From Silene noctiflora (Eukaryota > Streptophyta > Magnoliopsida > Caryophyllales > Caryophyllaceae): a stretch of DNA of 20,475 nucleotides. Position 1 is the first letter of the stretch. Each line of letters begins with the position of its first letter. Below, piece after piece: positions 9,168 to 17,443 of the stretch. The stretch covers positions 6,820-27,294 of the forward strand of contig VHZZ01026094.1 in the NCBI GenBank assembly GCA_009801015.1, in the 5' to 3' direction. A model generated the notes under the pieces. That model saw nothing but the letters and a program-made list of their open reading frames with translations, was not told the origin of the DNA and made no database searches. The translations under genes were made by a program, and so were the position numbers.

Positions 9168-10719
9168 ATGCCGCGGAATGTTGCTACCCGTCAACCAAGC
9201 AAGAGGAGTAGGGCAGCACGAGAGGTCAGAGAGGGGAGTAGTTGACCCGTGGTTCCGTCAGTACCTCAGTACCCGACGGTTGTTTTCTGCGACTTTGAGC
9301 ATAGAGAGGCTTTCGTGAACTTGTTGGGCTGCACCTTGAAGCCCTCAAGGTGCATAGATACGGAGATACTGGAGGCTCTAGGGATTGAGGTGGATGTGCG
9401 TCATATCTTTGAGGTCTCGGGGATGGAGGGATTGTATAGACTGAGGAAGCATTCCTATGACCTCTTGACCCTAGAATTTATGAGCTCCTTTGACTATGAT
9501 GTAGCCGGGAAGACGGTGGGTTACCGGTTGATGAAAACTAGCTATAGTCTAACTCTGAACCAGATTGTTGACCACCTTAAGCTCGCTTGGCCTAGAGTGG
9601 GATACTATGGTGACATCCCAGGGGAGTGCAGAGTGAGTAGCTACCTACCCTCGTTCACCGGCAGAGCGGCCCCTACCTCTAGTGCCATGTTAATCAATGA
9701 TGTACAGCATGTGACCCTAAAAATTTTCCCTCGGTCCTTGACTTGTTTTCTATATAGTAGAAAGGATGGGAGTAAGCTCAAATCACATGAGGTTATATTG
9801 TTGCTCTCCTATCTCAACCGCTCGGGAAAAGCGCTGGGCACACAATACACCGACAATAGTATGCGCTAGCTTAGCCTTGATGGATAAGTCTTCGACCCGA
9901 CACCTTAGTTGTGGCGCTATCGCCACCCGCCTAGCCGAGAGGTTGACAGACTTCGAGGCTTCTCTCGCTCTTAAACCCATGACTACTGTTGTTCCAACCT
10001 TAGATAAGACTTACTTCATCCGCCAGAAAAGGTTGCGTGAGTTGCCGGGTAGGGGGTTTAGCTTGGAGGGTAAGGGGTAGGAGTTGGATGAGGTTGCCTG
10101 CCGCGAACTATCTCCCTGTGACTGAGCCGTTGGCAGAGGTTGCACCTAGTAGTGAGGAGGCTGATCTTCCCGAGCAAACTTACTTGATCGTCAATGACCT
10201 TCTTAAAGACATACCTGAGCCGGTTGGGGGAACCCATGTGAGGGAGGAGGACCAAGTTGCTAGGGAGGGTAGGGTACCTCGGAGGGCTAGGGAGGTGGTT
10301 GAGGGACCACCAGTTGTGCAGAAGGGACCACCTCAATACCAGTACCAGTACCAGTATCCCAGTTACCCATCATCCTATTGTCATCAGATGCAGGTGATTA
10401 AGCTCACATAGAGGATATCGAACACGTTGGTGCTTCGGAACCTACATGAGATGGCCATTCAGCAGAATGTGCGGACCGACTTAGCTCAGCTAGTGTGGTG
10501 GAGAGGCCCAGGGAATTATAGTGGAGTCTTCCACAACTATGGGGTAGATAGGAGTACTTGGAGATTTTCGGAGAGCTACCCTTATGGGTGCCTTGCACCG
10601 TGGTGGACCGGCAGGGGATCGGGAACAGGAGGAGATATGATAGGACCCTCAGGAGCGGACACATCTGGAGCTGGCGGTACCAAGGAGATGGAGGAGGACA
10701 TTGGAGATTACCCTTGAGC
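9168..10719 (+). pseudogene. ORF1-like gene of element B (Athila ORF1-like, broken)
   Basis: ATGCCGCGG at 9168 opens a frame with a basic N-terminus, an in-frame TGA at 9243-9245, then about 200 codons to TAG at 9867. This part has an FEHREAF segment, EILEALGIEVD, GMEGLY, LTLEF and SLTL motifs, a pattern I associate with Athila-type ORF1 proteins of plant Ty3/gypsy elements. Coding appears to continue by a shift into another frame (about 9840-10080, rich in leucine and arginine) and then a third (about 10082-10717) with one internal TAG at 10409-10411. The third part is acidic, then has a QY repeat (about 10333-10357), a HEMAIQQNVRTDLAQ stretch that could be helical, and a Gly-rich tail. No nucleic-acid-binding zinc knuckle, protease or polymerase motif is present. 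The product's role is unknown; it may be a structural or accessory retrotransposon protein. Confidence 0.6.
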
Positions 10720-10970
10720 GGCTACTCGTACCTCTATGTGATGATGTTGTTAGAATTTTGTTGGATTTTCGTTTTGCGTTTCGGATATTTGGATATTTTG
10801 GATAACACTTTTGTGATGTAATCGGCCATAAGGCCATGCTCGTGACTAGATTTTTTTTCCTGTTATGACTTATGTGTAAATGATGGTGTTGGGGATCCAA
10901 TCCCGTATCTTGTGTATTTCCTTGTTGTTTTATATTTTGCATGGGATTGGGAGTATTCTGACTTGGCTAT
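10720..10970 (+). other. Short 3' region after the ORF1-like gene
   Basis: T-rich, with no supported gene. The minus-strand ORF here overlaps the end of the pseudogene in another frame and has no recognisable feature. Confidence 0.4.
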
Positions 10971-11155
10971 ACTCCGTCGAGTAGAAGGAATTCGACCAAG
11001 TAGCCTACCCCGTACTCGATCGAGTGGTGGCAACTCGACCGAGTAAGTTCTACACAGGTTTTGGTTGCCTTCTGTTTCTTAAGTACTCGACTGAGTAAAG
11101 GCTACTCGATCGAGTTGAGGTTACTCGATCGAGTATGGCCGTCACTCGATCGAGT
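10971..11155. repeat. Internal palindrome array 2 of element B (4 + 4 units)
   Basis: Units start at 10971, 10990, 11014 and 11033, then after a 52-bp step at 11085, 11104, 11123 and 11144. The layout matches array 1. The spacer shares TTTCTTAAGTACTC with array 1, so the two arrays are related copies. Most units of the second half have a GATC centre. Confidence 0.85.
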
Positions 11156-11515
11156 GTCATTTGACCAATGCTTAGACCATTTCCTCATTTGACATGGGAT
11201 CATGGGGGAATGTTTCAATGCACTTTACGTTGTTGCTTTAACCAGTGATGATCACATGTGGACTCGATATTTATTTATGATTTCTACTTACGGCATATGT
11301 GGCACCTCCGCTTTTTGTCATTGTGAGTACGTCACTAGTTTTCTGGGTAATGTCATATCGATGTTAAGCCATCTTCCAAGTGTCCAGTACATTTTGCAAT
11401 AAATGTGGTCTATCCGTAAAATCATCTTTAAGTTGTGACCCGTTCGGTCTTGTAACGTTGGGGGGAGGGTGTATGACTTAAATTTTCTTTTATGGTTTAA
11501 ACCATCTTAGAAGTA
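11156..11515 (+). other. Element B 3' non-coding region
   Basis: No supported gene. A 66-codon ORF at 11202-11402 has no recognisable motif. A purine-rich run lies at 11460-11469, without an adjacent LTR start. Confidence 0.35.
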
Positions 11516-11516
11516 A

Positions 11517-11554
11517 ACTTCGGGGACGAAGTCCCTTTTAAGAGGGGAAGAGTA
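11517..11554 (+). other. Internal hairpin plus PPT-like tract in element B
   Basis: ACTTCG-GGGA-CGAAGT (11517-11532) followed by AAGAGGGGAAGAG (about 11540-11552) duplicates the arrangement found directly before the true 3' LTRs at 12028 and 19160. It is followed by TGTCGCGCTTG, which looks like an LTR start. It is probably a fossil PPT/LTR junction from another family. Confidence 0.6.
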
Positions 11555-12027
11555 ATGTCGCGCTTGAAAATCTTGCCTTTCAGGTAACTTAATCATTGTT
11601 AGATAAGTTATGTGGAGTCATTTATGTTCATTTATGCGCGTGTTTTAATTATGGTAATTTATGATAAAGTAGTTTTGATAATTTATGTGAGGTTATTTGT
11701 AATAATTTATGTAAATGATTTATGTGGAGCTATTTATGATAAGTCATGTATGAAGTTGTATGGACACTATTGACTATTACGGGCACGGTTGTTATCATAT
11801 GTGCGCGGGTATTCTTTTGTATGGCATGTGTTTTATTCTTTTGTATGGCGCATGGTTGTTTGTACGTGTTTGTTTCAATGGTATTATAGAGGTAGTGGAT
11901 ATTGATGGTGGTGCTAGTGGAAAGAATGGATGGTGATGACTAGTAGGCATATTTGTGGTAGTTGGCGGGTCACGTTGGTAATCACCTCGGTTTTGACCCA
12001 CTTTGGATTTGAGGGATATTTGGGGTT
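11555..12027 (+). repeat. Putative truncated LTR start with ATTTATG-rich region
   Basis: Starting with TGTCGCGC right after an internal PPT, this stretch may be the U3 start of another LTR. From about 11617 to 11745 it contains about eight ATTTATG motifs at irregular spacing. No terminal CA or PBS follows: it runs into the PPT of B. A G/T-rich segment fills the rest. No gene. Confidence 0.35.
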
Positions 12028-12065
12028 GAACTTCGGGGACGAAGTTCTTTTTAAGGAGGGAAGAC
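12028..12065 (+). other. Hairpin and polypurine tract of element B
   Basis: GAACTTCGGGGACGAAGTTC (12028-12047, 8-bp arms around GGGA) followed by the PPT AAGGAGGGAAGAC (12053-12065) and then the 3' LTR. It primes plus-strand DNA synthesis. The hairpin is shared with element A and could mark the PPT. Confidence 0.85.
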
Positions 12066-12176
12066 TATAATACCCATCCTTTTAGGGACCCGTTGACTGA
12101 CCTTATACCTGTGTTTGACCGTCGGAACCTTTGATAGAACGGACCTTAAAGACTTAGCAGCCTTGGGAGTTGTGGG

Positions 12177-12267
12177 AGTCGATCTAGCTCGGGCTACTCG
12201 ATCGAGTAGTCTAGTTACTCGATCGAGTAGAGGTAACTCGATCGAGTATGTTGGCACTCGATCGAGT
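12177..12267. promoter_or_regulatory. Palindrome array in element B 3' LTR
   Basis: Units start at 12177 (degenerate), 12196, 12217, 12236 and 12256, the same steps as in the 5' LTR. From 4789 to 4895 the two LTRs differ at only one position by eye, although flanking parts differ far more. The TATA-like run follows at 12284. Confidence 0.85.
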
Positions 12268-13312
12268 AAGTGTGGTTCAGCGTTATAATATATATATCAC
12301 GAGACTATAAACCCAAATCAGTTTTTCTCAAATCATTTCCCCTAAACCTAGATCAACGACACTCCCTCACCATCACCCATTTCTCTAATCCTTCACCTTT
12401 TGAGCTATCATGGAGATTGAGACTCGAGTCGAGTGGTGGTCTAATCGCCGGTATGCCGGACTTAGGTAAGTCGTCATCATCACCATCATTCTTGAGCTAG
12501 TAGGGTTATGGCTATTAGTAATAAGAGTATGTCCTTGTTATTAGGTGTTGTAGATGGTGGTTTCACAGTCACAGGATCGTGATGCTAGTTGCAGATTGCT
12601 AAAGGTAGGTTTACCTACTCAGTACTGTTGAATGACATTTTCTGAATTGTGTAAATGGTTATGGTAATGCGATGATATGAGTATATTCATGATGATGATT
12701 ATATTGCTTGATGTTAGGCTGTTTATTAGTTTATGGATGAATGTTATAATTGTATATGGTTCGCGTGGTACGCCCTCGGCTAAGTGGAGTCATTTTCGGG
12801 AATGGCTTTACACCCTTGTTCCGCCCCTTGTGGTTCCCGTCACAAAGGTGGATGTGCACATTAATGGTCAATGGGTTATCTCTCTATTGTTTTGAGCGGG
12901 GCTTAGGTGGTAAGGCTGTGGTCCCCACTAGCAGTGTGGATTACTAGTTGTGATTGGTAATCCGGCAGGACAACACAGCGGTGTTGGTCAGATGTACGGA
13001 GGTGTAAAGGAGTTGAAGTTATGCTTGTATATGTTATGTCAGTGCGTTTATCTTCAGTTACTGACCTTGTGTGGTGTTGTTTGTTTTCTTCTTATTGTTT
13101 GTCTGAGGTGATCCTTTTGGTGAGCAGTCTGTCTTAGTAGGTTTTGATATGGTTTGTCTGGATGCTTTGAAGGGACGCGTCTGTCATTGAATTTGGCATG
13201 TGGAGTCTCAACGTAGTTGAATAGATGTATCAGTTGTACCTTCTTTTAATAATGAGTTAAACATGTATTTATACTTTAACTGTTCTTTTATTGACGTTAT
13301 GATTTACTTATC

Positions 13313-13326
13313 CTTGGGCAACCGAG
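13313..13326 (+). other. GNRA-type hairpin near LTR B end
   Basis: CTTGG-GCAA-CCGAG, with one G-U wobble pair, 65 nt before the LTR end and followed by ATGGTAAC. Equivalents are at 2341, 3180 and 13737. Confidence 0.6.
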
Positions 13327-13391
13327 ATGGTAACGCCCATATCTGCTAGGGAAGGTCTGGCTAAGACTCCTTGGTAGATGGGAGTGTTACA

Positions 13392-13396
13392 TGTGG
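13392..13396 (+). repeat. Target-site duplication of element B, right copy
   Basis: TGTGG, identical to 4657-4661. Element A sequence resumes after it. Confidence 0.93.
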
Positions 13397-13815
13397 TGGT
13401 TCTGGTTACGTTGGATGTTCATTTATATTTAATGCTATGGTATATTATTATATGGTTGACTGACCCCGTTTTTGTTTTCAAAACTGTAGTGATCCATTCG
13501 AAGATGGTGAGAAGTTGGTTTAGCATGTGATGATGCTTATTATTGTTGACGTTGCTGCGGGATTGGAAGGGGCAGAGTCATGACCAGTTTTAATAGTTTT
13601 ACCTTCCGTATACTTTAGTTTATTTCATGACACGGTTCGGAGTTTTGGTTTGTATTGTATTTTGGAGACATGTAATCACTTTATTTAATTCAAGCTTTAA
13701 ATCATGTTTCATTATGGTTTCTATGAGGTGTACTACCTCGGGTAACCGAGATGGTAGCACTCCCATGTCTTGAGGTAGTCTTTGGTAAGGTGCCTTGGGG
13801 TATGGGGGTATTACA
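13397..13815 (+). repeat. Element A 5' LTR, second part
   Basis: Continues the LTR interrupted at 4661. Positions 13397-13585 align with 20024-20206 of the 3' LTR, which is itself cut there. It ends GGGGGTATTACA and is followed by the PBS. With the first part the LTR is 1373 bp. Confidence 0.92.
13737..13750 (+). other. GNRA-type hairpin near LTR A end
   Basis: CTCGG-GTAA-CCGAG, a perfect 5-bp stem, 65 nt before the LTR end and followed by ATGGTAGC. Confidence 0.6.
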
Positions 13816-13818
13816 AAG

Positions 13819-13830
13819 TGGTATCAGAGC
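13819..13830 (+). other. Primer binding site of element A (tRNA-iMet)
   Basis: TGGTATCAGAGC, 3 nt after the LTR end. Spacing is identical to element B. Confidence 0.93.
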
Positions 13831-14194
13831 AACGATTTTGGAACCTAAAAAACCAATGAATCAATGAACTTAGGGTGTCTAAATAAAATGAACCCGGGTA
13901 GGAGTTTTTTAGGGCCAACGCAAAGGCTAGGGAGACGTCCTAAGGCCGCAATTTTGACTTTACTACTTTTAACCTGTCACTATGGGGTGTCTAGGGTCGT
14001 TGTGTGCTTAATTCGTTACCTATATGTTTTATATGCATGCCGGATTTATATGTATGAGGTGTATGGAGATATGAGGAGTACATGATATGAGTTGAGTTGT
14101 GGAATATTGATGGATGAAGTATTGATATGAGTTAGTAATATGTTAAGGCTATGTGTATGATTTGTAAGCATGGGGGTAGTACTTAAGTGGCATC
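13831..14194 (+). other. Element A leader between PBS and palindrome array
   Basis: Begins like the B leader (ACGATTTTGGAAC and AACCAATGAA segments). No gene is supported: the 73-codon ORF at 13864-14085 has no recognisable motif. Confidence 0.45.
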
Positions 14195-14515
14195 ACTCGA
14201 CTAAGTGAGGGGGACTCGACCAGGTATGGGCAACTCGACCGAGCTCCTGACACTCGACCGAGTGGATAATTTGGTGTTTTGGGACAGAATCCATGTAAGT
14301 TTTCGACTCGACCGAGTGTGCGAGGCACTCGATCGAGTGGGGTTAACTCGACCGAGTACATCACGTACTTGACCGAGTGTGTTTTCTGGGTAATTGTGGT
14401 TATATTCTGGATCAGTTGAACTCGATCGAGTACATAAGAGACTCGATTGAGTTAGTTGTACTCGACCGAGTGTCATCTGACACTCAACCGAGTGTCATCT
14501 GACACTCGACCGAGT
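14195..14515. repeat. Internal palindrome array of element A (4 + 4 + 5 units)
   Basis: Units start at 14195, 14214, 14233, 14252; 14306, 14327, 14346, 14367; 14420, 14441, 14460, 14482 and 14504. Steps within groups are 19-22 bp, and steps between groups are 54 and 53 bp, giving a higher-order period of 111-114 bp. Centres are mostly GACC. The last two units share a GTGTCATCTGAC spacer and look like a recent local duplication. The array ends 76 bp before the gag ATG. Confidence 0.88.
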
Positions 14516-14591
14516 GTCTTGTTGAAAGGATATATTCTTGTTTTGAGCCGTAGGCTATGTGCTTACGACTGTTCTTGTTATATAGCGAAAG

Positions 14592-15782
14592 ATGCCTCCC
14601 AAATATCAACTGCGTACTTAAAAGCTTCAGAGATGACCCTTGATGAGGTAGCTCGTATGATTGAGCAATAGGAGGCTCTTACCGAGGTTCTTAAGACATG
14701 AGGAAGGCTAAGGAGAAGGTAGGTGGATGCCACCAAGATGAGCAAGATGAGCACCACTATCTCTCGCTTCAACCCTACGATATATGAGGGCACGGGAGCG
14801 CCGAAAGTGTTGGATAACTGGCACAGGGAGATGGAGAGTGTACTTAGGGTGGTTAATTGCCCGGAGGAGAAAAAGGTGGAACAAGCTGCGTTCTGCCTAA
14901 GGGATGAGGCCGAAGTTTAGTGGAATAGAGAGAGAGAGAGAGAGAGAGAGACGGCTCGGGAGTTTTATAGGAGCCAGGGGAACCTGTTATCCCTTGGAAT
15001 GAGTTCAAGAAAGCTATGAGACATCAATTCGTTCCTAAGCACGTTCGCAACAAATTGAGGGCGGAGTTTAACTCCTTCCGGATGACTGCGGGGATGACCG
15101 TGGCGGAATAATACCGCATATTTAATGAGTTAGCGCGTTATGTGGATGATCTGGAGATAAACCAGCTGAGCTTAGCGATCCGTTTCAGAAGGGGCTATTG
15201 GTGAAGATACTTGAGAGGTTGACTTCTGGGGTCCTCACGGACTTGAAAGAGGTGTATGAGCGGGCTGGGAATGCAGAGAGACTGACGGATATGACAAAAG
15301 AGGCCAAGGAGAAGGGTGGTGAGAAGAGGAAGGCTGAGAGTGAGGGCACAGGAACATCTGGGTTTAAGAGGGGTAACTACAACCAGGGGAGAGCTTCCTC
15401 TGGTGGCTTCGGTTTCGGTATAGGCCCTTCGTTCGGAGGCCAGGGTGGTAGGAGCTTTAGTGGTGGATCTGGGTTGACTTGCTACAATTGTGGTGGCACG
15501 AGCCACAAGAGGAATGAGTGTACCAGTCTTGATGGGAATGGCTTCCAGGGACAGCGCAGAGGCGGGTTTTCTCAAGGACCGGGTCAAAGTATGGCTAGCA
15601 ACAGACCAAGTAGGTCATGGCATAACCAAGGGAGTCATGGCAACACTGGTAACTTCAACCGCAACAACGGTGAGAACTACCAGAGAGAGAACGAAAATGG
15701 GAACCAGAACTCGGCTGCTAAGACGACTGAATCGGCACCATGCAGGGTGGAGGCCAAAAAAAGAGTGGCAAACTGTTCATGA
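14592..15782 (+). pseudogene. gag of element A (broken)
   Basis: ATGCCTCCC at 14592 stops quickly, and coding continues in another frame from about 14633. The capsid part has the plant retrotransposon gag pattern: a RFNPTIYEG segment, W and E at the expected spacing (14815-14840), CLRDEAEV, then WNEFKKAMRHQFVP (14995-15036) in a third frame. Breaks are TAG at 14918-14920, a (AG)12 run at 14927-14950 that changes frame, TAA at 15109-15111 and a further shift near 15175. The last part (15198-15782) is open. It has a charged linker, a Gly/Ser-rich segment and a CCHC zinc knuckle CX2CX4HX4C (15480-15521), the RNA-binding nucleocapsid signature. Gag would form the virus-like particle that packages element RNA. 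Not functional as written. Confidence 0.88.
14927..14950. repeat. (AG)12 microsatellite inside gag
   Basis: Pure AG run of 24 nt immediately after the VxW region of the capsid domain. It encodes alternating Arg-Glu and has probably expanded by slippage from a natural Arg-Glu stretch. Confidence 0.95.
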
Positions 15783-16139
15783 TGGATAAGCAAGAAGCGG
15801 AGGATGATGCGCAAGTGGTCACCGGTACCTTCCTTGTTAATAATACTCCTTTTGTTTTATTTGACTCGGGGGCAACCCATTCATTTGTATCTAGAAGTCA
15901 TGCTAAGGCTATGGGTTTGGGGGAGTATGGTAAGGGATGAAGTTTTTATACCGTCGAGAGAGTTTGTATCATGTGGGAAGTTGTATAAGGGGGTGTCTAT
16001 GGTGGTTGGACAAGTCAACTTTCCAGTTGATTTGTTTGAGTTTTCTATGGATGGATTTGAGGTCATCGTCGGGATGGATTGGCTGGGGAAGTATAGCGCT
16101 ACTATAGACTGTCACTAGAAGAAGGTTTCTTTAAAAGGG
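15740..16139 (+). pseudogene. Aspartic protease of element A (broken)
   Basis: The frame changes from gag near the A7 run at 15755-15761. An upstream segment (VVTGTFLVNN) leads to the catalytic LFDSGATHSF motif, with the active-site Asp codon at 15863-15865. Coding shifts frame again between about 15925 and 15945, then continues as a REFVSCGKLYKG segment and an IVGMDWLGKYSATIDC segment, typical of the C-terminal half of gypsy proteases, with TAG at 16116-16118. The protein would cleave Gag-Pol. The linker that normally joins protease to RT is largely missing: after 16139 there is a 20-bp duplication and then the RT start. Confidence 0.85.
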
Positions 16140-16176
16140 CCTAAGGAATGTCTATCCTATAGACTGTCACTAGAAG
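16102..16176 (+). repeat. 20-bp direct repeat at the protease-RT deletion junction
   Basis: CTATAGACTGTCACTAGAAG is present at 16102-16121 and again at 16157-16176, exactly at the point where the protease-RT linker is missing. This looks like a filler copied during break repair. Confidence 0.85.
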
Positions 16177-17443
16177 CTGGGGACGGGACCTATCTCTAAG
16201 GCCCCGTACCGTATGGGTCCTAAGGAGCTTACAGAATTGAAGAAGCTATTGGACGAATTGATCGAGAAGGGGTACATTAGACCTAGTATATCGCCTTGGG
16301 GTGCTCCAGTTCTATTTGTGAAGAAAAAGGATGGCAGTTTGAGCTTGTGCATCGACTACAGGGAATTGAACCATGTGACGGTGAAGGACAGGTATCCTCT
16401 ACCAAGTATTGATGATCTCTTTGACCAGTTGAGTGGGGCTGGGGTGTTTTTTAAGATTGATCTGATGTCAGGGTACCATCAGCTAAGGATCCGGGATGAG
16501 GATATACCGAAGACATCTTTTCGATCGAGTTATGGTCACTATGAGTATGTGGTAATGCCGTTCGGGTTAACTAATGCACCTGCAGTTTTCATGGATTTGA
16601 TGAACTTGGTTTTCAGCCATTTCTTATATCGTTTTGTGGTGGTCTTCATTGACGACATTTTAGTCTATTCTAAGACTAGAGAGGAGCACGAGGAGAATCT
16701 GAGACTGGTATTGCATACTTTGCGCAATAATCAGTTTTATGCTAAGTTATCCAAGGTGTGAGTTTTGGCTCGAGAAGGTGGCCTTTCTGGGCCATGTGAT
16801 CTCTAAAGATGAGGTAGTTGTTAATCTTACCAAGATAGAGGTGTTATCTAACTGGGAAGCACCGAAGAATGTGGCCGAGGTACGGAGTTTCCTGGGTCTA
16901 GCCGGATACTACACGAGGTTCGTAAAGGATTTCTCGAAGATAGCTCGACCTATGACATTTTTGATGAGGAAGGAGAACAAGTTTCGCTGGGATGAGAGTT
17001 ATGAGACGGCGTTCTAAACCTTAAAGGAGCGTTTGAATACAGCTCCTGTCTTAGCGTTGCCGGAGGGAAGTGAGAATTTTGAAGTCTACACGGATGCTTC
17101 GAGTAATGGGTTGGGTTTTGTGCTGATGCAGAATGGGAAGGTAATCGATTATGCTTCGAGACAGCTCAAGACTTATGAGGAGAACTACCCTACTCACGAC
17201 CTAGAGTTGGGTGATGTGATTTTTTCTTTGAAGATTTGGAGGCACTACCTTTATGGAGCGACTTTTAAGGTGTTTTCAGATCATAAAAGCTTGAGATACA
17301 TCTACATCCAAAAGGACCTGAATATGCGTCAGAGGAGATGGAGGGAGCTGATTGGTGACTACGATATGGAGATAATATATCATGAGGAGAAGGCCAATGT
17401 GGTTGCTGATGCATTGAGTCGGAAGAGTGTGCATTCTTTATGA
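16177..17443 (+). pseudogene. Reverse transcriptase and RNase H of element A (broken)
   Basis: Coding resumes with [14 protein letters not shown] (16180-16221). The RT has [21 protein letters not shown], the catalytic Asp in [13 protein letters not shown] (16459-16461), MPFGLTNAP and the FIDD motif with the Asp pair at 16651-16656. A single extra G at 16755/16756 shifts frame in the KCEFW region. The thumb and connection follow, with FLGLAGYY and R-F at 16883-16925, and TAA at 17015-17017 interrupts ETAFxTLKERL. RNase H begins near 17072 with [10 protein letters not shown] (Asp 17093-17095), then [25 protein letters not shown] and the VADALSRK end, with TGA at 17441-17443. Its role is to copy element RNA to DNA in the particle. 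The frame of 16739-17443 continues into the integrase. Confidence 0.93.

Larger units (their letters stand above)
4662..13391 (+). mobile_element. Element B: large non-autonomous LTR retrotransposon nested in the 5' LTR of A
   Basis: An 8730-bp element with LTRs at 4662-5884 and 12066-13391, PBS at 5888, PPT at 12053 and a perfect 5-bp target duplication. No gag, protease, RT or integrase is visible on either strand. The only coding remnant is an ORF1-like gene at 9168-10719. The interior also holds two palindrome arrays, an inserted-looking AT-rich segment and a second internal hairpin-PPT. PBS, post-PBS leader, hairpin and PPT closely match element A, suggesting mobilisation by A-type proteins. 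It fits the definition of a large retrotransposon derivative that has kept one accessory ORF. Confidence 0.9.
12066..13391 (+). repeat. Element B 3' LTR
   Basis: A 1326-bp LTR that starts TATAATACCC (5' LTR TGTAATACCC, so TG became TA) and ends GGGAGTGTTACA, followed by the TGTGG target copy. It is the fuller copy: it keeps the 103 bp with the GNRA hairpin at 13313-13326. Confidence 0.93.

Noticed and set aside
11795..12001. 68-codon minus-strand ORF, Pro/Thr-rich
   Set aside because: Low-complexity G/T-rich sequence read on the other strand; no motif.
14149..14476. Minus-strand ORFs with repeated LGRV/TRSS/LDRV words
   Set aside because: They are translations of the ACTCG palindrome array; the periodic peptide is a by-product of the 19-21 bp DNA repeat.
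15195..15587. 130-codon minus-strand ORF opposite gag
   Set aside because: Shadow of the Gly/Ser-rich gag coding strand; no independent support.
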